From Firmicutes bacterium UBA1393 (GTDB lineage: Bacteria > Bacillota > DTU025): 5,558 bases of DNA. Positions 1 to 5,558 of this stretch are shown here, piece by piece. Every line of letters starts with the position of its first letter. Position 1 is the stretch's first letter. Made by a program: the position numbers and the translations under genes. Below the pieces are notes generated by a model. That model did no database searches, had not been told where the DNA came from, and was given only the letters and a program-made list of their open reading frames with translations. The stretch covers positions 1 through 5,558 of the forward strand of contig DBQN01000048.1 in assembly GCA_002305255.1 (NCBI GenBank), read 5' to 3'.

Positions 1-84
1 ATCTACGCAGCGCGCGACGGCTCGGTGTCCTGCAGTCCGTGCCGCGCCGCCGCAGCCCCCGCCGCCGACGGGACGCAGCACTGA
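1..84 (+). CDS. Possible 3' end of an upstream gene (partial)
   Basis: The frame beginning at base 1 is open from the window edge to a TGA at 82-84. It would encode 27 C-terminal residues, starting IYAARDG, with a CSPC motif and an Ala/Pro-rich end (RAAAAPAADGTQH). Nearly all third codon positions are G or C, as in the real genes here. However, frame 3 is also open, to a TGA at 105-107, with similarly GC-rich third positions and an Arg-rich product. The choice between frames is therefore weak, and this may not be coding at all. No family is recognised. If real, the gene ends about 200 nt before gerAA on the same strand, and the stem-loops at 188-247 would lie between them. Confidence 0.2.
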   Translation: MYAARDGSVSCSPCRAAAAPAADGTQH

Positions 85-187
85 GGCAAGAGCTGAGTAT
101 CGGGTGAAACGCGAAGCGCGATTTCGGCTCCAATCTGATGAGGATCATCGCGCCTCTGCGCGCCACCTGGCATGATCTGGCCACATC

Positions 188-210
188 TGGGCAGGCTGGT
201 CGCCTGCCCA
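188..210. repeat. Perfect 9-bp inverted repeat (stem-loop) upstream of gerAA
   Basis: TGGGCAGGC at 188-196 is exactly complementary to GCCTGCCCA at 202-210, leaving a 5-nt loop (TGGTC). The stem is GC-rich and should be stable in RNA. No T-run follows, so it is not a textbook intrinsic terminator. It could end transcription of an upstream gene, or it could be leader structure for the ger operon. The stretch 85-285 around it shows no convincing coding frame. Confidence 0.55.
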
Positions 211-216
211 ACGCCT

Positions 217-247
217 GCTCGCCATGGCATGCCTGCAGAAGGCGAGC
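217..247. repeat. Second inverted repeat, 7-bp stem, upstream of gerAA
   Basis: GCTCGCC at 217-223 pairs perfectly with GGCGAGC at 241-247 across a 17-nt loop that contains the palindrome GGCATGCC (226-233). It begins 6 nt after the 188-210 stem-loop and ends 38 nt before the first gerAA ATG. The two hairpins stand in tandem. Whether they are transcribed, and in which transcript, cannot be told from sequence. Confidence 0.4.
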
Positions 248-285
248 TTCAGTATGTGAATCGCGGATTGTGACACCATATCTGC

Positions 286-2019
286 ATGAAGATAGTGAGC
301 AAGCCAACTCCACGCGCCGCGCGGCGTCGTCGACGCGATGTTGTTTCACCGCCGCCCACGCAACAGCCGGCCGGTGGGCAGAGCCTGCGCGATGAGGGCC
401 TACGACGTTTGGCGGAGCGTCTCACCGATGACACCCTCGACATAGGGGCGCGCGAGGCCATGCTGGAAAACGTGCAGCTTGCAGAGGGCCTTGATGACAA
501 CTTGAGCATAATGGACCTCATGGTTGGGCCGGCGCCCGACGTCGCCAGGAGGCGACTGGAGATCCGGCTCGCAGAGGGCTACATTGATGCTGCTGTCCTC
601 CACATTGAAGGTATCGTCGATAGGACTCAGGCTCAGCGCATTATCAGGGCAGTATCCGAGGTGTGCCCAGAGTCGCCTCAGGACATGCTTGACCGACTCC
701 GATACGGACCGCTGGCCACATCCGATGTCCGTTCGCTGCATACCTTCGTCGATGCGTGGAACGCGATGGTAGAGGGAGACGTCGTCATCCTCATCGACGG
801 GCACCGCAAGGCATTGGCCTGCGCCAGCCAGGCGTACAAGACCCGCGCGATATCAGAACCACCAACCGATACTACGCTCCGAGGCCCCCGGCAGGGCTTC
901 GTGGAGAGTCTGCCAGATAACCTGGCGCTTCTGAGGCAATGGATCGGCACGCCGAATCTGTGGATCGAGTCTATCACCATCGGGCACCTGACTCACACTC
1001 AAGTAGTGATGCTGTACATCAAGGGCCTTGCGAGCGAAGAACTCCTGGCTGAGATTCGCCAGCGCGTGCAGCGTATACGAACCGACATGATGCTAGGCGC
1101 GGATCCGCTCATGGAGATGATCCAGGACAGCCACCTGAACTTCGTACCACTGGGACTCAGCACCGAACGCACCGACAGAGTGGTGGGGAACGTGCTGGAG
1201 GGACGTGTGGCTCTGCTAGTGAACAACTCGCCCTTTGCGCTGGTGCTGCCTATGGAGTACGGCATGATGTTCCAGGCGGCTGATGACTACTACGAGTTCG
1301 TCCCCATCGTGACTCTCATCACTACGCTGCGAGTGATTGCCTTCTGGGTCATGATCTTGCTGCCCGGTTTCTTCGTGGCCGTTCTCACCTTCCATCAGGA
1401 GCTGTTGCCAACTCCATTGCTCATCAGGATCGTGGCTGACCGGGCAGGTGTACCCTTCCCGGTGGCCCTCGAGGTGCTCCTGATGGAACTCGTGTTTGAG
1501 CTGTTGCGCGAAGCCGGCCTGAGGCTTCCTCGCGCGGTTGGCTCCGCAGTCACGATAGTCGGCGCCCTAATACTGGGTGAGGCCGCAATCAACGCGGGCC
1601 TGGTCTCGCCATCCGTAATAGTCACCGTGGCAGCTACGGCTATCTGCTCGTTCGTGTTGCCCACTTTCTCCTTCTCGATACCGATACGTCTCCTCCGCTT
1701 CCCATTCATCGCGTTCGGAGCCCTCCTTGGGCTGCTAGGAGTTGAGCTCGGACTGGTGGCACTCATAGCGTTCCTCTGCAGCCACAGGAGCTTCGGGCAT
1801 CCGTTCATGTCCCCCATGGCTCCGGTAACGCCTGGCATCTTCACTGACTATGTGTTCAGGCACTGGAAGTGGGGGCAGTCGGTGCGGCCTTTGCTCACAG
1901 GTGGACGCGAGCCAGTCCGGCAGACGGAGGGGATGGCGCCTCGACAGACGCTTGACCCTGAACGTGTGGGCGCCGGCCAATGGAACGGAAACGACAATGC
2001 GGGAAAGAGCGGGGAGTAG
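286..2019 (+). CDS. gerAA: GerA-family spore germination protein, A subunit
   Basis: This is the A subunit of a germinant receptor in the spore inner membrane. In the family it oligomerises and is thought to form the ion-release channel opened by germinants. The 577-aa product has the family layout. Residues 1-60 are a polar tail with five consecutive Arg (13-17). Residues about 70-330 are two soluble subdomains, with hallmarks LIDG (169-172), RGPRQGF (199-205) and ALLRQW (214-219). Residues about 338-500 hold four or five hydrophobic segments, with FHQELLPTPLL (369-379), GVPFP (388-392) and EAGLRLPR (409-416). Residues 513-577 are a polar tail starting with the usual Trp/Arg/Pro-containing stretch. 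ATG 286 is the first start after an in-frame TGA at 271-273, but no Shine-Dalgarno precedes it. ATG 460, with AGGGG at 444-448, or GTG 295 are alternatives; starting at 460 would remove only the tail. The symbol is by family; the gerB and gerK paralogue groups cannot be excluded. The germinant is unknown. Confidence 0.95.
   Translation: MKIVSKPTPRAARRRRRDVVSPPPTQQPAGGQSLRDEGLRRLAERLTDDTLDIGAREAMLENVQLAEGLDDNLSIMDLMVGPAPDVARRRLEIRLAEGYIDAAVLHIEGIVDRTQAQRIIRAVSEVCPESPQDMLDRLRYGPLATSDVRSLHTFVDAWNAMVEGDVVILIDGHRKALACASQAYKTRAISEPPTDTTLRGPRQGFVESLPDNLALLRQWIGTPNLWIESITIGHLTHTQVVMLYIKGLASEELLAEIRQRVQRIRTDMMLGADPLMEMIQDSHLNFVPLGLSTERTDRVVGNVLEGRVALLVNNSPFALVLPMEYGMMFQAADDYYEFVPIVTLITTLRVIAFWVMILLPGFFVAVLTFHQELLPTPLLIRIVADRAGVPFPVALEVLLMELVFELLREAGLRLPRAVGSAVTIVGALILGEAAINAGLVSPSVIVTVAATAICSFVLPTFSFSIPIRLLRFPFIAFGALLGLLGVELGLVALIAFLCSHRSFGHPFMSPMAPVTPGIFTDYVFRHWKWGQSVRPLLTGGREPVRQTEGMAPRQTLDPERVGAGQWNGNDNAGKSGE
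2011..2016 (+). promoter_or_regulatory. Ribosome binding site of gerAB, inside the gerAA 3' end
   Basis: GGGGAG lies 6 nt before the gerAB ATG at 2023 and makes up the last two codons of gerAA. This is a strong Shine-Dalgarno at ideal spacing. It supports both the gerAB start and coupled translation with gerAA, whose TAG (2017-2019) falls between the site and the ATG. Confidence 0.8.
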
Positions 2020-2022
2020 ACC

Positions 2023-3129
2023 ATGGCCAGATCCGAGGTCATAGGCAACAGGCAACTGGCTGAGATCCTGTTCATGATGCGCACGACGGTTGTGCTCTCC
2101 TTTGTGCCGGCCATCACCACAGGTGCGGCGAGGCAGGACGCGTGGGCGGCCGCACTCTTCTCGGGGATGATGCTGACGGGAATAGCATGGGCGATATCGA
2201 CCCTCGGCTCTGCCTACCCTCACCTGACTGTGGTGGAGTACTCGCGGCGACTCCTTGGCACGCTGGTGGGCACGGCAGTGTCGCTGGTGTTCGCCTACCT
2301 CTACCTGCTAGTTGCCGCCACCGACACACGGGTGTTCAGCGAGCTCGTCAAGACCGCGTTCATGACCAGAACGCCGATTGTCGTTGTGATGTCGGCTACC
2401 ATTGCCACGTTCACCCTGATAGCGTTGCTCGGAATCGAGGTGGTAGCGCGCGTGGCCGACATGTTCATTCCTCTGTTTGTGGCCTTCGTTGTCCTTACTC
2501 TGATCGGTGCCGTTGGCCATTTCAGACTACAGAATCTCCAGCCGGTGCTGGCCTCAGGCATAAGGCCGGTGATCTCCAGCTCCTGGACCATTATGGGAAT
2601 CGGAGCCCAGTGGGCGGTCATCAGCATGTTGGTTCCCTCGCTTACGGAACCAGAACGGGTTGCTTCGAGCACGGTAGTCACCGCCGTGCTGGCCAGCCTC
2701 GTATCTGCCGTTACAGCGGCGGCAGTCGTGGGGGTTCTAGGTGATGAACTCGCCCGGGAGTCGCTGTTTCCGTTCCTCAAGATGGCCAGGTCTATTCAGA
2801 TCTCTCCTGTGCTGCAGCGCATTGAATCCCTGGGAGTGTCGGCGTGGGGTTTCGGGCTGGCCGTGACCGGCTCCACCATGGTGTACTGCGGCAGCCGGGC
2901 CCTGACTCAGATACTCGGCATCAAGGACTACCGTTGGGTGGTGCCGTTCTTCGGCGTCGCAGTGGGGTTCTATGCGAGGCTAGCGTACAGAGACGTCTCG
3001 GCAGTAATCGAGTTCTTCCGCCCACCCCGATTTCCGATCTTCATTGCCGCGCTCGTAGGTGTGCCATACCTGCTACTGTGGGGCGCGCACCTCGTTGCCC
3101 GGGCGCGCGCCGGAGCCACCCGAAGATGA
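2023..3129 (+). CDS. gerAB: GerAB-type spore germination permease, B subunit
   Basis: This is the B subunit of the germinant receptor, an APC-superfamily, permease-like integral membrane protein. In the family it binds the small-molecule germinant (for example L-alanine in Bacillus subtilis GerAB) and signals to the A subunit. The 368-aa length is typical. I read about ten hydrophobic helices: roughly residues 12-34, 40-60, 80-99, 118-138, 147-165, 187-206, 218-239, 270-290, 303-321 and 337-359. The stretch SPVLQRIESLGVSAWGFG (261-278) matches the conserved family segment that usually reads like FPFLERID...W. The N-terminal NRQL (9-12) matches the usual start of the fold just before helix 1. 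The protein ends in a short basic tail. The start is fixed by a strong Shine-Dalgarno at 2011-2016. The gene begins 3 nt after gerAA stops, and its TGA overlaps the gerAC ATG. Ligand specificity cannot be predicted here. Confidence 0.94.
   Translation: MARSEVIGNRQLAEILFMMRTTVVLSFVPAITTGAARQDAWAAALFSGMMLTGIAWAISTLGSAYPHLTVVEYSRRLLGTLVGTAVSLVFAYLYLLVAATDTRVFSELVKTAFMTRTPIVVVMSATIATFTLIALLGIEVVARVADMFIPLFVAFVVLTLIGAVGHFRLQNLQPVLASGIRPVISSSWTIMGIGAQWAVISMLVPSLTEPERVASSTVVTAVLASLVSAVTAAAVVGVLGDELARESLFPFLKMARSIQISPVLQRIESLGVSAWGFGLAVTGSTMVYCGSRALTQILGIKDYRWVVPFFGVAVGFYARLAYRDVSAVIEFFRPPRFPIFIAALVGVPYLLLWGAHLVARARAGATRR
3112..3115 (+). promoter_or_regulatory. Ribosome binding site of gerAC, inside the gerAB 3' end
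   Basis: GGAG lies 10 nt before the gerAC ATG at 3126, within the gerAB coding end. The spacing is slightly long and the match short. It still supports this start over the upstream part of the same open frame, which is only a shadow of gerAB. The ATGA overlap at 3126-3129 allows reinitiation as well. Confidence 0.55.
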
Positions 3130-4349
3130 GAGCGTTCGCGGCAGTCGCCGTGTTGTGCCTGGCGGTCCTTGCGGCGGGGTGCTGGGATAGCCGAGAGCCG
3201 AACGACATGGTGTACGCAATGGCAGTCGGGTTCGATATAGACGATGACGGGCAGTACGTTGCCGCCATCCAGTTCGCAAATCCAGCCGCCAACCAGGCAT
3301 CAGGCGGTTCTAGTCGTTCGTCTAGTTCCGGACAGTATCCGTTCTGGACCTACTCCGCCAAGGGGCACACTCCGGCCGAGGCAGTAGCGGCGCTGCAACC
3401 ATACGTGCCTCGTGAGATTACGCTTACCCATGCTGAGGTGCTCCTCGTGTCAGAGAGGCTGGCGAGGCACGGAATCGGACCCATAGTCGACTTCATCGCC
3501 AGAAGTTGGCAGGCGCGACTCCTCATCGCCAGCGGAGTGGTTGATGGCGACCTAATGGAACTTCTCAGGGCGCAATCGCCTGCCGACCCCATTCCCGCGC
3601 TCTCCATTCGCCGCCTGCTCGATCGCGTCAAGGAATCAGAGATCGCTCCGAGCGCGCCTGACCTTCTTACGGCCGTTAGCTCCGTCCTGAGAGTCGGCGG
3701 TGACCTGATCCTTCCAGTGCTGAAGGTGCACGGCAGGCAGTCAGGTGAGTCCGGCGGCTTAATCGCAGCTCTCGAACCACCTACGCAGGCCCCGTTCGCC
3801 CACTCAGGAGCGGCGGCATTCCGAAGCGACAAAATGGTGGGGCTCATAGACAGCAAGGAGGCGAGGGGGGCAGGGTTTGTCCTCAACAAGGCCGGCTCCG
3901 CCACCATCCATGTCGACTCTCCAGTGGGAGGCCTGCTCAGCATCAGGGTGGTCGGTGCGGCAGCCAAGCTAGTGCCCTCCTTTGAGGATGGCAGAGTGTC
4001 GTTTCTGGTCAAGGTGTCGGCCAGCGGCTACATTGAGGGCGAAACAGCCTTCGGCGCGTCCACTGCAGACGTGTCGGACAGGGAGTTTGCGAATCACGTG
4101 CGTGCCCGGTTGGCCCAGGCCATCAGAGAAGACATCGAGGCAGCCTTCGCCAAGTCCCTGGAGTACGGATCAGACTTCCTTCAGCTGGGCAATGCCGTGC
4201 ACCGAATGCTGCCGCGAGTGTGGAAGTCAGAGGTGGGAGACAGGTGGTACGACATCCTCCAAGAGGTCACGCTGGATATCCAGGTCGAGACTGAGCTCGC
4301 ACAGCCAGGCCTCCTCAGGCAGAAGCCCCTGAAGTCCGGCGGCGCCTGA
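3126..4349 (+). CDS. gerAC: Ger(x)C-family spore germination lipoprotein, C subunit
   Basis: This is the C subunit of the germinant receptor, a lipoprotein anchored on the outer face of the spore inner membrane and generally needed for receptor function. The 407-aa product starts with a signal peptide (residues 1-18, hydrophobic) and a lipobox AAGC, with the lipidated Cys at 19. It is followed at once by the family signature CWDSRE (19-24). The N-terminal domain runs to about residue 190. It includes a Gly/Ser-rich loop (59-69) usual in the family, then HAEVLLVSERLARHG (102-116). The C-terminal domain (about 220-400) has the alternating strands and final amphipathic helix typical of Ger(x)C. 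The frame is open further upstream, to before 2844, but that part overlaps gerAB and lacks family features. ATG 3126 gives the signal peptide and an ATGA overlap with the gerAB stop, so it is the real start. The last codons form one arm of the inverted repeat at 4325-4390. Confidence 0.94.
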   Translation: MRAFAAVAVLCLAVLAAGCWDSREPNDMVYAMAVGFDIDDDGQYVAAIQFANPAANQASGGSSRSSSSGQYPFWTYSAKGHTPAEAVAALQPYVPREITLTHAEVLLVSERLARHGIGPIVDFIARSWQARLLIASGVVDGDLMELLRAQSPADPIPALSIRRLLDRVKESEIAPSAPDLLTAVSSVLRVGGDLILPVLKVHGRQSGESGGLIAALEPPTQAPFAHSGAAAFRSDKMVGLIDSKEARGAGFVLNKAGSATIHVDSPVGGLLSIRVVGAAAKLVPSFEDGRVSFLVKVSASGYIEGETAFGASTADVSDREFANHVRARLAQAIREDIEAAFAKSLEYGSDFLQLGNAVHRMLPRVWKSEVGDRWYDILQEVTLDIQVETELAQPGLLRQKPLKSGGA

Positions 4350-4390
4350 CAGGTTGCCACCAACCCTCAGGCCTACCGAACTTCAGGGGC
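4325..4390. terminator. Nested inverted repeat, probable bidirectional terminator
   Basis: Three co-axial stems can be read. The outer 11-bp stem pairs GCCCCTGAAGT (4325-4335) with ACTTCAGGGGC (4380-4390). The middle 6-bp stem pairs GCCTGA (4344-4349) with TCAGGC (4367-4372). The inner 5-bp stem pairs GGTTG (4352-4356) with CAACC (4361-4365), closed by a CCAC tetraloop. All 22 pairs are Watson-Crick. The structure sits between the convergent gerAC and clpB genes and is near-symmetrical, so either transcript could fold it. Its left arm and first middle-stem arm are within the gerAC coding end, including the stop codon. No clear T-run follows on either strand, so termination may be non-canonical or Rho-assisted; the terminator role is inferred from position. 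Confidence 0.6.
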
Positions 4391-4408
4391 CATACCGCTA
4401 AATCGGCA

Positions 4409-5558
4409 CTACGCCCTCTCGAATCGAAGGCCAGCGTCGCCTGGTGCGACATCCGCTCTTATGGTGTCGCCGGTGCTGAACTGACCATCGAGAATGCTTG
4501 CCGCGAGGGGATTCTCCAGCTCGCGCTGTATGGCGCGTTTCAGCGGACGTGCACCGTACGCCGGGTCAAACCCTGTCTCGGCCAGGTGCGCCGCCACGGC
4601 GTCGGTCCACTTCAGTGAGTAGCCCTTCTCGGCCAGGCGTGCCGCGACTCGGTCTAGTTGTATGTGTACGATCCTCTCGATCTCGGCCTCACCCAGGCTG
4701 TTGAAGATCAGGGTCTCGTCTATCCTGTTGAGGAACTCCGGCCTGAAGTGTTGCCTTAGCACTCCCATGACCGTCGCGCTCATGCGCTCGCGGTCGCCTG
4801 ACATCTCCGTGATGTAGTCGCTGCCCAAGTTGGAGGTCATGATCACAACGGTGTTGCGGAAGTCCACGGTTCGACCGTGTCCGTCTGTAAGCCTACCGTC
4901 ATCGAGCAGCTGGAGCAGCACGTTGAAGACCTCTGTGTGCGCCTTCTCCACTTCATCCAGGAGTATCACGCTGTAAGGCTTGCGCCTCACTGCCTCTGTG
5001 AGCTGGCCGCCTTCCTCGAACCCAACGTATCCGGGGGGCGCGCCGATGAGACGGGCCACGGTGTGGCGCTCCTGGTACTCCGACATATCGATCCTGATCA
5101 TCGCGCGCTCGTCATCGAAGAGGAACTCTGCCAGCGCCCTGGCGAGCTCAGTCTTTCCCACGCCTGTGGGGCCGAGGAACAGGAATGATCCTATGGGCCG
5201 CGCAGGATCAGAGAGCCCTGAACGCGATCGCCTCACTGCGTTGGCCACCGCGCGAATGGCCTCGTCTTGGCCCACCACACGCCTCCCGAGGAGCTCTTCC
5301 ATGCGCAGCAGCTTCTGGGTTTCGCCCTCCATCATGCGGGCGACGGGGATGCCGGTCCACCCGGCCACCACCTCGGCGATGTCTTCCTCCTCGACCTCTT
5401 CCTTCAGGTAGCGCTTGGTCTTCTGCAACTCTGCGATCTTGGCGTTGGCGGCATCGAGCTGATGCATCAGGTCCAGCTGCACGCCGTAGCGCAGTTCTGC
5501 CGCGCGGCCCAGATCTCCCGCACGTTCAGCTGCTTGCTCTTCCTGCTTGGCCTCTTCG
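4409..5558 (-). CDS. clpB: ATP-dependent chaperone ClpB, C-terminal part (5' end outside window)
   Basis: ClpB is the cytosolic Hsp100/AAA+ hexamer that, with DnaK, extracts polypeptides from aggregates. The frame is open through the window edge; 382 C-terminal residues are visible of a protein usually about 850-870 aa. The N domain, first ATPase domain and most of the middle domain are missing. Visible residues 1-55 are the end of the coiled-coil middle domain, including GDLGRAAELRYG (14-25), which marks ClpB rather than ClpC. The second ATPase domain then shows Walker A GPTGVGKT (129-136, bases 5150-5173), pore loop GYVG (176-179), Walker B VILLDE (197-202), sensor 1 Asn in TSN (241-243), an Arg-finger motif NRID (277-280) and sensor 2 GAR (335-337). 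The domain looks catalytically intact. The GTG at 5480-5482 is an internal Val codon, not a start. The promoter lies beyond the window. The gene faces the ger operon tail to tail, with no sign of functional linkage. Confidence 0.96.
   Translation of the reverse strand, partial: EEAKQEEQAAERAGDLGRAAELRYGVQLDLMHQLDAANAKIAELQKTKRYLKEEVEEEDIAEVVAGWTGIPVARMMEGETQKLLRMEELLGRRVVGQDEAIRAVANAVRRSRSGLSDPARPIGSFLFLGPTGVGKTELARALAEFLFDDERAMIRIDMSEYQERHTVARLIGAPPGYVGFEEGGQLTEAVRRKPYSVILLDEVEKAHTEVFNVLLQLLDDGRLTDGHGRTVDFRNTVVIMTSNLGSDYITEMSGDRERMSATVMGVLRQHFRPEFLNRIDETLIFNSLGEAEIERIVHIQLDRVAARLAEKGYSLKWTDAVAAHLAETGFDPAYGARPLKRAIQRELENPLAASILDGQFSTGDTIRADVAPGDAGLRFERA

Noticed and set aside
3..230. Complete 75-codon open frame on the minus strand
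   Set aside because: It overlaps the hairpin region, its product is low-complexity with no recognisable domain, and long open frames arise by chance in GC-rich DNA.
222..237. Clustered NcoI, SphI and PstI sites resembling a cloning-vector polylinker
   Set aside because: Only about 12 bases agree with a common polylinker, the flanks differ, and the sites form part of the local palindromes, so coincidence is more likely than vector contamination.
138..395. 85-codon open frame on the plus strand crossing into gerAA
   Set aside because: It runs out of frame over the start of gerAA, has no ribosome binding site or recognisable family, and looks like a chance frame.
1395..2223. Long minus-strand open frames opposite gerAA and gerAB
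   Set aside because: They are antisense shadows of genes with clear family motifs, and they are rich in Arg, Ser and Pro as expected from reversed GC-rich codons.
2844..3125. N-terminal extension of the gerAC frame upstream of ATG 3126
   Set aside because: It overlaps gerAB in another frame and would bury the lipoprotein signal peptide 94 residues inside the protein. The lipobox and ATGA overlap fix the start at 3126.
4877..5411. Plus-strand open frames opposite clpB
   Set aside because: The minus strand carries an intact AAA+ domain with all motifs; the plus-strand products are Ser/Arg-rich shadows.
5480..5482. GTG as a start codon of a short Clp-like protein
   Set aside because: The same frame continues to the window edge, with residues typical of the ClpB middle domain on both sides, so this is an internal Val codon.

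Overview
The window most likely comes from a GC-rich, endospore-forming member of the Bacillota (Firmicutes). The evidence is a complete gerA-type germinant-receptor operon, which is characteristic of endospore formers, written in GC-rich codons (many GCC, GGC, CTG and CGC). The sequence does not fix genus or species; GC-rich clostridial or Limnochordia-like lineages would fit.

Layout. Positions 1-285 hold no gene I can identify with confidence. There may be the last 27 codons of an upstream plus-strand gene (1-84), followed by about 200 nt of non-coding DNA with two perfect inverted repeats (188-210 and 217-247). Positions 286-4349 carry three tightly packed plus-strand genes in the classic order: gerAA (polytopic A subunit), gerAB (10-helix permease-like B subunit) and gerAC (C-subunit lipoprotein). 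The gerAA stop and gerAB start are 3 nt apart, and gerAB and gerAC overlap in an ATGA, so the set is almost certainly one translationally coupled operon. Positions 4350-4408 are a 59-nt convergent gap. With the end of gerAC, this gap forms a nested 22-bp inverted repeat, probably a bidirectional terminator. Positions 4409-5558 on the minus strand are the C-terminal part of clpB, cut off by the window edge.

How the genes work together. In the established model for the family, GerAA and GerAB sit in the spore inner membrane. GerAB senses a small germinant such as an amino acid, GerAA forms or gates an oligomeric ion-release channel, and GerAC is a lipoprotein on the outer face needed for assembly or function. 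Nothing here reveals the germinant. clpB encodes the cytosolic Hsp104/ClpB disaggregase. It is a convergent neighbour, and I see no functional link to germination.

I found no mobile element, CRISPR array, tRNA or rRNA, and no convincing undescribed system. The most notable non-coding features are the nested inverted repeat between gerAC and clpB and the paired hairpins upstream of gerAA.
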